Source: Lindgomyces ingoldianus (Eukaryota > Ascomycota > Dothideomycetes > Pleosporales > Lindgomycetaceae). From it: a stretch of 64,000 nucleotides of DNA. The position numbers and the translations under genes are program-made. The stretch is from positions 1,060,855 to 1,124,854 of the forward strand of contig NW_022985173.1 of NCBI RefSeq assembly GCF_010093535.1, given 5' to 3'. Below the pieces are notes generated by a model. It worked only from the letters and a program-made list of their open reading frames with translations, had not been told where the DNA came from and did no database searches. Positions 11,699-23,249 of this stretch are shown here, one piece after another (position 1 is the stretch's first letter; each line of letters opens with the position of its first letter).

Positions 11699-13680
11699 TT
11701 ATGGACTGGGAGGCGGTCTATCACCTCCACTACCTCCTCCCGTTGTGTCCGTTGTGTCTCCTTCTATAGTTTTCCGCCAGTGCTGTGGTAGACACACGCA
11801 CACTAGCGGGAACGCCTTGATCTCGCTCTCACCCTCAACGGTTCGTGACTGCCTGCTCCCGTTGCTTACACCAGAATCACGTTGCAGGTTTCTTCTTGCT
11901 TCCCACTGCTCGGCTGACTCTGACAGCTTCACACCTGTCGCCCAACCATCATCCCAAATGCCAACGACCTTGAGCATGTCGCCTCGCTCAAGTTCGAATT
12001 CGTCGTTAGCGCGAGCTTGATAAGCCCACAGGGTGGCCACCGTGTCATTTGGATGAATGTCATCCTGGGAGTAATAGTCCTTGAAGAATTGTAGCTGCTC
12101 AGACTGGCCTGACGCAACACCTTCAGGAGAAGAGAAATTTCGATCGGGATTAGATCCTGAGTGGGGCGACGAGTGGCTATCGGTACCTGTAAGAGCAGAA
12201 TGGTTTGATAGTGATCCGTCGCGTTTCGGCAGATTTCCACCCAGATGGCTGCGTCCTGAATCTGGAGACTCGTAAGCATCATCATGAGACCCACGGTACG
12301 CTCCCAGGGCACCACCTGCACGTGTGCTGTGATGACCTGAGGAATTGGAGCCTTCCAGAGCTGACATGCGTGCGACGCGAGCTCCGGGAAGAATAGTCGT
12401 CGGAGAGTTGCCATCGGTGTAGGCCATTGGTGGCGGTCCGGGAATGGTGGCGCGTGTCGGAGATGGCGTGTTCAAGATGCTTCCGTGCTGACTCTGTTTC
12501 TTGTTTTTCATTCGAATGCAGCAGAAAATGACTCCGGCGAGAATAAGAGCGGCACCGACAAGGGAACCCACGACGATCCCCGCAATGGCACCCCCCGAAA
12601 GTCCGGACGACTTGGCTACACCAGCACCTGCAGAATGTGTTGCAGATGGTGTTGCTGAGGAACTGGATGAGGGGAAAAGGGGTGGCATTGACGTGGTCGT
12701 AGGAAGATGGACACCCTGGCAGCGTTGCTCCACACCAGAGTTGACGCAACACGAGTCTGTCGCATTGGGAGAACTTTGCGCACAGAACGAACAAAGGCCT
12801 TGGAGATTCGACTGGTAGCCACAGTCGTTTGGTTCATTTGCGACTGCGCTGATGCAGGACCCGCTCAGCGAATCAGCCGGCAGGGCACAATTAGTGAAGT
12901 CGGCTCTGATTAGATCGATGGCGTTTGAGCCCGAACTGCCGCATAATTCAGGGCTCGCGGTTATTTCCTGCTCGCTAATAGCAAATTGTGCCTGGCGTTT
13001 CGATCAGCATTGACGCGAAAGCAGTTTCGTGAAATGGAAATGTTGAAACACTTACACAAGAATCGGCACACAGCGGTCTTGAATTGTTCTTGTTAAGGCC
13101 ACAAGAGTTGATGGAATTCTGCACTATGGCGTTGCACAATACGCTGGTTGTATACCGAGCGTAGATGTCAGTGGTATTAGTTAGGTTGACGCTTGAACAG
13201 CCTATAAGCTGTTGGTATCTGTGTAACCATCAGCACAGGAGCTCCCCACAATTGAAGCAGGATTGGGGGGGGGGACATACTTTTGCTTTGCGTAATCGGT
13301 GGCGATGAACTGCCGTAATCGATCGTCGAATGTCTGTGTATCTGATACGAAGGAAAGAAACGGGCTGTTTTCAGCTTTCATTAGCATCCATGTCAAAGGT
13401 ACAGCACGAGGCTGACGTGAGGTCACACATACAACAGCGCCGTCAGATTCGCGCCAGTACTGATGGACGCATTGGTGAAGGCTGGACACGCGGTTGAGCC
13501 CGTGAGTGGGACGCAATTCTGGGCCATTGTGGACGGCACGGCAGCAGTGAGGACCGAGAGGAGGAGAGCACTCCTTGCGATGGAGTGTTGCTTGGGGCGT
13601 CGGGCAGTACTCCTAGGTTGATGGCAGTCTCGCGGCTGTTGGCAGTAGGCGAGCGGAGAGTTGGGCGTGTCGTCGTCCAT
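11699..13680 (-). CDS. Single-pass membrane SH3-domain protein (Fus1-like)
   Basis: Four minus-strand exons (13680-13433, 13364-13281, 13218-13056, 12991-11699) encode 595 aa; donors are GTATGT, GTATGT and GTAAGT and all phases agree. The layout is a signal peptide ending near residue 52 (ALLLSVLTAAVPSTMA), a Cys- and Asn-rich ectodomain of about 240 residues with several N-glycosylation sites (NLTN, NNS, NAT), one TM helix at about 295-324 (GGAIAGIVVGSLVGAALILA), a Ser/Gly-rich cytosolic linker, and an SH3 domain at about 482-535 (LWAYQ, DEFELERGDML, DDGWATG). Yeast Fus1 has a comparable layout and acts in cell-fusion signalling; cell-surface or polarity signalling here is inferred. The start at 13680 gives the best signal peptide; an in-frame GTG upstream is not needed. 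Confidence 0.82.
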
Positions 13681-16600
13681 AGTAGCGGTGGGCGGAGTGG
13701 GCAACTGAGGCGGTTCGTCTGGCGGAGGAGCAATCAAGCAGCAACAGACGCGCAGCTTCACGACTCCATCCGTGGCAGGACACACGGGCGCAGGAAGGGT
13801 TTTTATTTATAAAAGGCAAAGCAGGAAAAAGAAGGGCCCCGCGGCGCTTGAAGATGCGGGCTGAGAAGGGAAGAGATGCGGGCGCAGGCCTCAATTGAAG
13901 GAACGACTGGGTTGAAGGAAGCTGCAGACGCTGGCCGTGAGAGAGAAGAAGGAGCATGGGGGAACGCACGCCAGAACAAGAAGGCTCGGCAGCCGCACAG
14001 CGTGGAGAGGAAGGAGCACAGCAGCACCCGCGCAGGGACCGGGGGGCAAGCCACGAAGCGCGCTGATTGGCCGCGGGCCGGGCCTGCACCTTCGCGGGAA
14101 ATGAGCGCGACTTGACTAAAATTATCTTCGATAGCTCCTCGCCTCAGTTGTCCATAACAGTCCTCTGCCTCGACCTGCGTCGTCGTCCCGCTGCGTTTCA
14201 AGTGCCTGACGAGCGCCAGCAAACCCTCCGAATGCGAGGCTCTGTGGTGCTGCTCTTTCAATTTTCGGCCCAAGTACCAGCCCGCAGCACCACTGAGCCA
14301 TGAGGCAGAGGCACTCCGCCTTGGCCGTACCTTGCTGCTGATGTAAAAACAACAACACGCATATCGACGCTTGCCCGCCTAATCAACTCAGCGCTTGCTT
14401 GCATGCAGCTGCTGCAGCTTGTTGCAAACTTGGCCGCCGCTCCAATCGATGCGGCTGCCCGCCGTCGGCTGCATGACACTGCTCTTCGTGATGCGATGGC
14501 GCTGGACATGTTGTCGTCGTCAGTCGTCGTTGCGGCAGATGCTGCCATCGGACCCTGCCCCCTCCCCCCCCGCCTGTCGTTCGCACTAACCCAACTTGAT
14601 GTCGCTCGTATCGCTTCATAACTTCATGCACAGGCACAAAAGTGCTGTGAGACGTTGGCCCAATTTCGCGGCGCAGGGATCCCCGACGGCTACGATACCT
14701 TCATCGACAGGGCACGATAGACCGACCACTCTCCCTCACATCAGAACGCAACCTCAGGTTCGCCGTGTATCCTAGGTCCTGTCAAGTGGCTGTCAGCACG
14801 ATGATCCGTAGACTACGCAACCAAACCCCGCCGGGGTGGGACCTTCAAACTTCTGATCCGTGGTTCCAACTTCCAGCTCACACGTCACAGCAATTCTCCG
14901 TCGCCGCGACAGATGGCGTCTCCCATCGCGAGGCCGTGCCTACAACGGTTCCAACGCCAATTCGCCCATCCCGTCCTCTTCCCAGTCCCTGAGCCCCTTG
15001 GTCAAGGATCACGGCGATCTGTGGCTTTGCCCCTCGTTGCCTCGTGGTCCACATGGAGCACAAAACTCAGCTTACACGCCTGTTCGCTGAGCAGCCTATC
15101 GTGGCCTATCGTGGCCGATGGCGAGGAGGATCAGGGTTGGGTCCAGGCCAGGTAGGGGGACGCTTTAATTCTCCGACGTATCTGTTATGTGTGCGTTTGA
15201 ACTTGCGGAATGGCTTCCCCTCTTGATGGCGCCTCCGTCCTGCCAATGTCAGTTTGGCAGGCCCAACACCAAAACTTTGTAAAGCACTCACCGTCGATTG
15301 CACCTTTTAGGCACGGAATATGCTATCGTATTGCGCAAGTGGCTGGGTCTTTGGAGATCTGGACGGTGATGTGCGTTTGCTTGCGGTTCACATTTGCCAT
15401 TCATGCGTTCCAAGGTTGCTTGGATCGTAGAAGCGACGGCTGACAGGTACGATGAACCACAGAAACGATTCGAATAGATTGATATCTGAATGTAAGTCCC
15501 ATCATATGTTTTGTCCATTCGAGCCGAACCACAGTTCACTATAACGCTTCATGCGCTGTACAGATCTGTACCCTTTCTGCTTGAACGTGACTCCCACATC
15601 TGGTAATAGCGCGCCTTTCCAATATTATCCGCATTAACACCTCTCAATCTCTTCAACAGTGTATACGCAATCCACCACTACACTTCATCACACTCATATC
15701 TCGCTCTCTGTTGTCTTACCCCTCATCGTCTTGTCTCGCCAAGATCCGTATTTCACCGCTATTTGGATTTCAAGAGTATGCGTTGGATAGTCCGTACGAT
15801 GAAGCATTTTGTGTTACCTCAGACGCTGCCAGTTTGAGCCTGCGGGGTGAGGGCGAGGGTCTCCCAGGCCAGAACAACCACGCTTGCAGGTAACACTCCG
15901 ACCGATCCCACACCCACGGCGTGGGCGCAATCGATAGGTTGCGTAGACACCGCCACCTTGGAAGGAACAAACTCCAAACTAGAAACCTATTCCTTCACGT
16001 GGAGCCTGACAGTTCGTACAGCACAGATCTTTCAGGCCTACACCTTTCGCACAGCCCAGCATACCTGCTGAAGGCCTTGCTTCGGGCAGCTGAGACGACG
16101 GAATGTAGTCCAACATCTGCGGAGGAAAATCCACGTTCGACTACCTTTTTGAAAGAGTCTAGATGAGCCTGCTGATGCTCAATTTCAATTCTAGTCCACT
16201 GCCTCACCTGAGGCAGCATCCCTGAAAGGAGCAACCTACAGGTTGAGATTCGAAGACCCAAGAAGAAAGACTGAAACTTTTGCAGTTCGATAGATTGTGG
16301 GGCAGCTCGTTTACAGACTCGATCCATTGTCGGAGCTTTAAACTGGCCAAAGGAAAGGACAAAAAGGGACGGTCGGCATCTCCTACAATAGCTCATTAGC
16401 ATCACAAACATTCTCCCGCCGCCTTACTCCTTACACGCAGATAGAAAAATATTCGCGGCTCGAGCTAGACGAAGAATAAATGTCGGGGTTTTAACCGAGT
16501 TGTGCCACTGGTTGCGACATCCATTGCAAAAGCAATCAGAAAACGTGAAAAGCGCCTAAAACTCGGATTTGAAACGTTCCTACCGGCAGTTGGGAAGCCA

Positions 16601-17997
16601 AAAGATACCGTAATCCGCCAGTTCTTGCAACTCGGGACGAGCCCGCGTGCTGACACTTGCTAGTGTAACTCTATCGCAGGACCTGCAGCATTTCCAACCT
16701 GAGTTGCTTTTGAGCTAACGTAGCTATTAGATCAGCAGTTCTCCTACTGTTGCTATGGTACATGGAAACTTTGCCGTAGAGATAGGGTCCACTCGTTGGT
16801 GTTCACGCCAATAGAGTGCTGGATATTGTCGAGATCCCCACACTGTCCCTCGACACCTGAAACCTTAACAGAACGTCCAGTCTACGGCAACTTTAAAACC
16901 CGAACCGTGAGGAACATTCCAACCTCACGTCTCCCTCAGTCAGTTAATCTATCCACGACATGATACTTGGAGGTAGGTATGTAGTCGATATCCCCGCACC
17001 GTGTGTGGGGACCCTGTCTGAAACCGAACATCATGTTCGTCCATGCTAACGGGATACCTAAGTCAACACCACTCTATCACAACCTAGTTCAAGGAGTTCT
17101 GTATAGCAAGCTCTTCGAAATATGCACCAGGACTGTCGGTAGCCGCTGCGTTTGATCGGAAGGAAGCACATCCGGATCACCAACACGATAGCTTCCAACG
17201 GTCTATTTCCATACGTACCAACATCTTCACTTAATTTCCCTAATCAATCAAACTCTTCCTAAAATCTTTCTATAAAAATATTTATTCCTTACACTGAAGT
17301 TCAGTTGTCTGCAGTTTTCAGATCCCACTATCCAGGACACCGGATAGCCGCCGCCAAGACCTGCAACCAGGTCGGAAGACCGCAGATCCGGAGGAGCAAA
17401 AGAAAGGTTTTATTATAGAACGAACCGACGAAAAAAAGAGTTTTTCTTTGAGAACCGACAATAACTAAATCAGCTCGTTTATTTCACCCTTGTGAGGGAA
17501 TTGTTGAAACAATGGATTCTGCAAGTACAAACGAACTAAGATCCTAGGGAACGCATGCATTAGAATAGTAAGCTATGCAGATACAAACTAGTCCATATTT
17601 CTCAGGGCGGGAAAGTCCAACATGGTGAAATGATTAAAAATCATGAAGGAGCTTCCCTCATTCATGCCTATTTTTACACTAGATTTCATGTCGTGATAAT
17701 AATACCAACGCCATCCATCAATTACAAACACGCAACTAGATTCTAGTCACCAAGCAAGGCTAGTAGAGCGCGAGAGTAATGCTTACTCAACATCCAAAAG
17801 ACTAGGAATGCATACAATTAGAGTTTTCGTTTAACCACACTGCCCTCCAGGCTCAGATTCTAGTAGTGAATAGTTTCAAAAATCTGAGGAAAAGCGCAGA
17901 TCACCCTATGGGCGTTTATCATTAGAATCAGAATAGTACGGCAGAGCTATTTTTTTAATTAAAAAAAGTTTATAGCAATTGACAAAAATAAACAAAA
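13681..17997. other. Gene-poor region, 4.3 kb
   Basis: The first 900 bases are GC-rich promoter/5' UTR of the SH3 gene, with many accidental frames on both strands. The rest grades into AT-rich sequence. Short frames (all under 140 codons) show no family feature, and no tRNA or transposon ends were recognised. From about 17200 to 18000 the sequence is AT-rich with long A/T runs. Confidence 0.45.
14062..14071 (-). promoter_or_regulatory. CCAAT box upstream of the SH3 gene
   Basis: On the minus strand the sequence reads GCCAATCAGC, a perfect CCAATCA site for the fungal CCAAT-binding (HAP/AnCF) complex, about 385 bp upstream of the SH3 protein start codon. Occupancy is inferred. Confidence 0.4.
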
Positions 17998-18116
17998 ACA
18001 TACAACAGCAGGTATTCGCTAGTGGTCACCCACCTAACTACTAATCCGCCGGTACCGAGATTATCTATCGAAGATCGAACGGGGTTCGGATTTTTCTTGG
18101 TCCTATGGTCGTATGT
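17998..18116 (-). rRNA. 5S ribosomal RNA (dispersed single gene)
   Basis: A 119-nt minus-strand gene. The 5' end ACATACGACCATAGGA pairs with the 3' end GTTGTATGT to form helix I. The conserved 3' half AGTAGTTAGGTGGGTGACCAC, including the internal promoter (box C), and GCGAATACC are clear. The 5' half matches in CCATAGGA and the CCGTTCGATC block but is otherwise diverged. A run of five T begins directly after the gene on the minus strand, as expected for Pol III termination, and TATATAA lies 26-33 nt upstream (18142-18149). Ascomycetes commonly scatter 5S genes outside the rDNA. Divergence in loops leaves open that this is a 5S pseudogene. Confidence 0.85.
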
Positions 18117-18141
18117 GATATGAATGTAAATCTATTGGCTT

Positions 18142-18149
18142 TATATAAG
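18142..18149 (-). promoter_or_regulatory. TATA element of the 5S gene
   Basis: TTATATAA, centred about 29 nt upstream of the 5S start on the minus strand. Filamentous ascomycete 5S genes are known to need an upstream TATA element, so the position supports a functional promoter. Confidence 0.55.
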
Positions 18150-18376
18150 TGGTTTAATGGTCTGGAGACTAGAAGTCGGCAATCTGGTATTCAGGGAGTT
18201 GAGGCAGCAGGCTTAAGTGCTGGGTGTCTCTTTATACGGATGGTTCGCAATAGCTATCCTTAAAATTCGTAATGCGATCATACTAGCTTCCCACAAAAAC
18301 TTACGCATCTACGACAAAGTCTCTGCGCTTCACCATCTAGAGTAAAGTTGCTCTCATCATTATTCTCATATCTTCA

Positions 18377-21300
18377 TCACTTAATCCTAAACACCTTTTT
18401 CTCTAGCACCCCATCCCTTACCAACCTCTTGACCTCCCCATCCATAATTCCCCTCACAACAATCGGACCAATCAACCTCCACAAATCTCCTTTCCCCCCC
18501 TCATCACTCCCTCTCCTCCTCAAAACCATCGGCAACGGCACACCCTGCAACTGCACAACGACATCCCCAACCTCCAATCCTTTCAATCCGAAAGCGCCAA
18601 GCCCCGGGAATCCAGCTTTCGTGCGGAAGAAACAGCAGGATGTGAATAGTTGGGAGAAGATGTCTTCGCGTTCATTTTCCCAGGCTTGGAGGAGGTCAGT
18701 GTGGGTCCGGGGCAGAGAGTGAAGAGTCGGAGGTGGTAAGGGTATTGCTTCAAGCGAGGGTGTGTTGGAAGATGAGGAAGATGAGGTAAAGGATCGGGGC
18801 CGCGGAGATTTGGGAGGGGATGATTGCGCGACGAGTGCGGGGAGGATATCGATCGCTAGGTCACGGAGGTGACATCGGAGGGTTTCGTTTTGCTTTTGGT
18901 TGGGAGAGGTGAGATGTGATATTAGGGTAGAATACAGGTGTCTGTCGACAAGAGAATGGGTAAGATGCGTCGTTTCCTCCACAATAGTGCCGTTGAGGAT
19001 AAGTTCTGTGGAGAGTTGGGCTTCCATCTCTGATTCAAATCTTTTGTAGTCGAAAAGTAGAGCCCCAAGTAATTCTTCCAGTAGCTCACTACTAATTTGC
19101 TCAACATAGTTCTCAAGCTCTGCATCAAGGAACTCAAGATAATGCTCTGAGCGCGAGATCAACACTGACACCATATGATCGATTGGGACTTTGACTGTCC
19201 ATTCGAGGATACGATCCTGGCTGTGAAGTGATTCGATCCCAAAGTTCGGTTTGTCGATATCGTTCTGTCGGTTAGTCTGGAATAGTTTTTCTAAATGCCA
19301 GAGCTTGCCAATAACTTCGAGTCTATCTTCGGATGCAAACTCGTGAACTTCCGAGATGATGTCGAATTCGATGCCTGGGATGGCGAGGATCTGTTGGTAA
19401 AGTGAACAGTGTATTGTCGGGGGCTGCCCTGGAATCTCAGGTTCGGGTTCGGGTTCGGCCTCCTCACCAGGCTGTTCCCTGGATCCCTGGGGTTCCTCGA
19501 TCAAGTCGGATGGCATTTCTAATGATGCTTTGTGTTCAGCACCAGAAATTCGCTCGAATGTGAGGGACTGTTCCCTTGTCTCATTCTCCTGGTCAAATTC
19601 CTCTTGACCGATTGGTTCCGCTGTTGACTTCGAGAAGTCACCTCCTTGAACCTTCTCAGCACTTCTCAGGGGAACCTCTAGATCGGTACTATCCTGATAT
19701 TGCGTGCCATTCTCGAATTGCTTTTGCTGGGTTGCGTCATTTTTTTTGTCCTTGTCTTGGTTCAGCTGACTCTCATCCTTTATCCGAACAGTCCCTGCAT
19801 CTTTCATCCAGCTTTTGTCGGCTTCAGCAAATCCAGTATAATTATTCGTTTCCCACTCTTCACCCTCATGTTTCTTGTTTTCTGCACTCCCCTCGTTAAT
19901 GTCCTCTTTCTCTTCACCTTCGCTACCCTTTTTACTACACTCTTCATTTTCAATTTCACTTTTATTGTCCTCCTCCTCCTCCTCTTCATCTTCACTCTCA
20001 CTGAAGATGTCATAGTCGAACGTTGCAACAAACTCGTGGTGTCGAGAGGTTGGTCGTGCCCTCCTAAAGTCCAACACCCACGATGGCAAACCGTCACTTT
20101 CAAAAGCCGGATACTGCACTAGCATCCTCGGCGACTGCTCCATCATCAGCATCCAAGCCGATGCTTTTGTAAACACATCTTCGACAGGTCGCGAATAGTC
20201 GGCGCTGAGCACAGCGTTGGCAACAGGATCGAAGAGTGCGCAGATACTAAAGATGAGGTCTCGCGAGTCTTTCGCTTTGCAGCCAGTGATGCCTTCGTTG
20301 CACAGCCAGTCATCAACGCGCTCGGGATATCGATTCGCCGAGTTCATTGTTTGGAATACAGATACTGCTCGAGAATAGACTTCATGAAATTGACGAGGTC
20401 TGATAACGTCGGACATTGGCTGCTTGAGTAATGTTGGCAGGAGGAAGACTGCTTCGCATAATAGATTGAAGGCGAGCTTGGGGAAATCTTTAGAGCGTCG
20501 GCCGCAAAAGAGCTTTGGTACCTCGGTCGCACGTATGTATTCTTGCCTGACCCAAATCCTGGAAAACCAAGGCCGGAAAAGAAAGTCCACAAAGGCTTGG
20601 ACGAGAGATAGATGATGCTCGACCAGGTATGCAGCTGCAGACAGTCCACACAACGCATCTGTGTCTTCGGTTTGTCCAAGATCCGGTAGTTGAGAGTAGC
20701 CTTCTTCTAAGAAGTCGAACACGGTGTCGCTAGCTTGATTCTCAGGCCCAAGAAACACGACGACTTTCTTGGCTGCTTTGTAGATATCACCCATTTTCCC
20801 CACCTGGCTTGATTTCTCCGGAACGGAGGTCTGATCTATGCAGATTGCATCGACCCAGATAATCTTGGGATCTTCCTCACCTCGAAGTGAGCGGAGCGCG
20901 ACTTCTAGATTCTGAGTAACCGCCATTTCCCAGTCATTAACAAATATGACTCGTTGGCCGTCCGTTGAGCCCCAAACGTAGGAGAGCGCATCATATTCGT
21001 ACAGAGTGATGGAGTCGATTTGGAAAAGATAACAAACTATCGGATCGTCGTAGTTGCCAGGAAGCAATTGGAGGAGACGAATGTTGTCGGTCCCAGGAGT
21101 GAGTGTGACTTCGTCGTACGGTGGGAGGGGGTATCTAATAGGATTTGATGAATCTTCTGTGTGCTCTAGGAGTGCGCGCTCAGTGCGAACTGAAGTATTG
21201 GAAGTGCCTAGATCCAGCAAGTAGTTGTATCTTGAGACAGTGTCCTCTAACTCAATACGCCATGCTTCCTCCTCATCTAGGTCTGGGTAGGTGTTCTCCA

Positions 21301-21472
21301 ATTCGGCGAGCGCATCTGTTCTTTCAATTAGCCCATCTTGAAAGTCTGAAAACTGGATTGCTGAGAGGAAGGCCTCCAGACCTAGGTTTACGCCAAAGTC
21401 CTCGTTCAGTCGCGATGGCAGTTGGGCAACCAGTTGCTTACGGAATCTCCAGATGTCGTTCTCATTCCCCAT
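18377..21472 (-). CDS. Large HET-domain (heterokaryon incompatibility) protein
   Basis: One uninterrupted frame of 1031 aa. The HET domain spans about residues 158-300, with YDALSYVWGS, IIWVDAICIDQ and GKMGDIYKAAKKVVVFLG in canonical order. HET proteins mediate non-self recognition and programmed cell death after hyphal fusion. The C-terminus carries the family's GLGxxGLxVGDVVV-like tail segment and a VRGIMDGE motif near the end, so the protein looks full length. Between them lies an unusual insert of about 240 residues (about 480-720) that is extremely acidic, with runs of Glu/Asp/Lys, an EPEPEPE stretch and almost no hydrophobic residues. The start MGNEND has Gly2 but no Ser/Thr at position 6, so myristoylation is doubtful. 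The 3' 350 bases are strongly G-rich on the coding strand. The partner or allelic recognition role is unknown. Confidence 0.88.
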   Translation of the reverse strand: MGNENDIWRFRKQLVAQLPSRLNEDFGVNLGLEAFLSAIQFSDFQDGLIERTDALAELENTYPDLDEEEAWRIELEDTVSRYNYLLDLGTSNTSVRTERALLEHTEDSSNPIRYPLPPYDEVTLTPGTDNIRLLQLLPGNYDDPIVCYLFQIDSITLYEYDALSYVWGSTDGQRVIFVNDWEMAVTQNLEVALRSLRGEEDPKIIWVDAICIDQTSVPEKSSQVGKMGDIYKAAKKVVVFLGPENQASDTVFDFLEEGYSQLPDLGQTEDTDALCGLSAAAYLVEHHLSLVQAFVDFLFRPWFSRIWVRQEYIRATEVPKLFCGRRSKDFPKLAFNLLCEAVFLLPTLLKQPMSDVIRPRQFHEVYSRAVSVFQTMNSANRYPERVDDWLCNEGITGCKAKDSRDLIFSICALFDPVANAVLSADYSRPVEDVFTKASAWMLMMEQSPRMLVQYPAFESDGLPSWVLDFRRARPTSRHHEFVATFDYDIFSESEDEEEEEEDNKSEIENEECSKKGSEGEEKEDINEGSAENKKHEGEEWETNNYTGFAEADKSWMKDAGTVRIKDESQLNQDKDKKNDATQQKQFENGTQYQDSTDLEVPLRSAEKVQGGDFSKSTAEPIGQEEFDQENETREQSLTFERISGAEHKASLEMPSDLIEEPQGSREQPGEEAEPEPEPEIPGQPPTIHCSLYQQILAIPGIEFDIISEVHEFASEDRLEVIGKLWHLEKLFQTNRQNDIDKPNFGIESLHSQDRILEWTVKVPIDHMVSVLISRSEHYLEFLDAELENYVEQISSELLEELLGALLFDYKRFESEMEAQLSTELILNGTIVEETTHLTHSLVDRHLYSTLISHLTSPNQKQNETLRCHLRDLAIDILPALVAQSSPPKSPRPRSFTSSSSSSNTPSLEAIPLPPPTLHSLPRTHTDLLQAWENEREDIFSQLFTSCCFFRTKAGFPGLGAFGLKGLEVGDVVVQLQGVPLPMVLRRRGSDEGGKGDLWRLIGPIVVRGIMDGEVKRLVRDGVLEKKVFRIK

Positions 21473-22266
21473 GACGATGGTTTAATGCATTTATATCATC
21501 TGATTGTAGGCATAGATGCAAAATATATTTCGTTGAAATGGAGACATTGGTGAATGAGGGTGGTACGAAGTCCGCTATTGCGGCCGACAATTGATTCGGC
21601 TCTGGCACCTTATATTGTATTCAGCTGCATCACTGAGGCGTATGCTAACTAGGAGCTGTGCTAAGACCTTCACCCTGACAGACACTGGGTAAAAGCCCCC
21701 CAGTCAGCCCCCAAATAGAGCAGCTTCCATTCCTACACGTTTGGCTGGGCTCATTCTGAAGGCGGATCGATGATGTGGTCTCCATAATTGGACACTTTAA
21801 CTCTCAATTGCTGTAACACCCTCCTCGGTCGCAGTTGTGTTCTCGTGTTCTCCATGGGAGGATTGTGGTGTTCATACCTTCATCCTACCTGATGACTAGA
21901 AGGGCCGAAACCACAGACCACTCGGACACGGACCATGTGGCTGGTGCGGTATGTGGCTGTGTGTCCAAGGTATTTTCATCCTTCGGATATGCACGAGGGT
22001 TTTGCGGGGAGCGCCGACGAGATATATCTTCCACCCTTTGAGTGCATCTATTATCGTTAACAATGGTGGCAAATTACAGGGCTGCAGAGCTCTGCTGAGT
22101 ACGGGACACAAGATTGCTGACTTTGAGCATTCTCCTAGAACGATGCAATCTGGAATTGTGGCTCCCAGGAAATCTATTCATATCCTTAGGACCAATTTTT
22201 TATGTTCCTAAAAACTTTGCGAAGCCATTCTGATCACTCCAGTTCAAACACCTAGCCTACTTTGCC
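21473..22266. other. Intergenic, upstream of the HET gene
   Basis: This is 794 bp between the HET gene start and the 3' end of the reductase pseudogene. It presumably holds the HET promoter. No gene or recognised site was seen. Confidence 0.45.
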
Positions 22267-23249
22267 TTAGTTCTCCCTGTCAAGATCAGAGTAGAGGTCC
22301 CATTGAAAGCTTTTGCTGGGGTCATTGGACCGCAATGTCTTATCGATCGAGTCAAGCTTTTTGATATCCTTCCGGGGAAGCTTGAAGTCGCTCTCGAGAT
22401 TCAACTTGATGTGGTGTTTAGTCTTCGATTTCGGGATTACAGAATGACCCTTGGCAATGCTCCAGGCAAGGCAACCTTCGCGCCTGGCTTGCCGTGTTTC
22501 TTGCCAATCTCGACAAGGACAGGGTCCTCCATTAATTTTCCCATATTCTTTCCGCTATCGTAGATCTCGTTTGTTTCCTGAAGGTGGATACTGAGTGATG
22601 TGGATGCCCTTTTGCTTGGGGAAATCAGTGAATGGCTGTTGCTGCAGCCGCGGATGAAGCTCGATCTGGTAGGCGGCAGGTACCTAAGAAAAAGTTAGTG
22701 GGGCTGAGTTCATTCAAATACTCGCCACAGACCACACGAGGCTCACTGAGGAGGCGCTCAATTTCTCCTTTGCTGAAGTTCGAGAATCTGATTACTTTAG
22801 CTTTCCCTGACTTCGATCACTTCTCCATCTCCATGTAAGTCTCGACGTAATCAACGGCTCCCCTTTGCATCTTACCGTTACTACCCTTCAGCATTAGGAC
22901 GCCTCCCGAGCGAATGGTGGCGGCTAATCTATGAGGCAGAGGCCGAGATAGTCGGTTCCAAGGTCCTTTAAAGAGGGATCCACTGCCTTCTCCACATCGT
23001 CGGGATGATGGGAGTTGTTCCACCCTTGATAGTGATGAAGAGGAGTCCTCGTGGTATACCAGACTTCTTGATGGCACTTCCTGCAGCCATGTCCGTGCCG
23101 TAGATTCGAGAGGTATCGACGATATGACAATAGCCGGCCTTGAGGGCGATTTGTAACAGCTGGTTCTTGAGTGTCGGCATCCTGCCAGGTATCGAAGCCA
23201 ATGGCGGGGATATCTGTGCCCATGTTGAGCTGAAATTTAGTATCGCCAT
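22267..23249 (-). pseudogene. Aldo/keto reductase pseudogene
   Basis: The minus strand carries a full-length AKR (glycerol dehydrogenase/xylose reductase type) in pieces. The opening DIPAIGFDTWQDADTQEPAV is in one frame. The segment with KAGYCHIVDTSRIYG, which held the catalytic Asp/Tyr region, is in a second after a shift near 23150. NNSHHPDDVEKAVDPSLKDL is back in the first after a shift near 23025. Then come an in-frame TAG at 22924-22926 where the family has Trp in the LIHWP motif, another shift near 22910, and a TGA at 22817-22819. The YQIELHP strand, GKLMEDPVLVEIGKKHGKPG and HSVIPKSKT follow, with a further shift near 22470. A family intron is still visible (ACTAAC...TTAG before YQIELHP). 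Some changes (TGG to TAG, GGA to AGA) are G-to-A, but frameshifts dominate. Not expected to make an enzyme. Confidence 0.88.

Noticed and set aside
13803..14640. Several 60-156-codon frames on both strands
   Set aside because: GC-rich promoter sequence produces open frames by lack of stops; none carries a motif.
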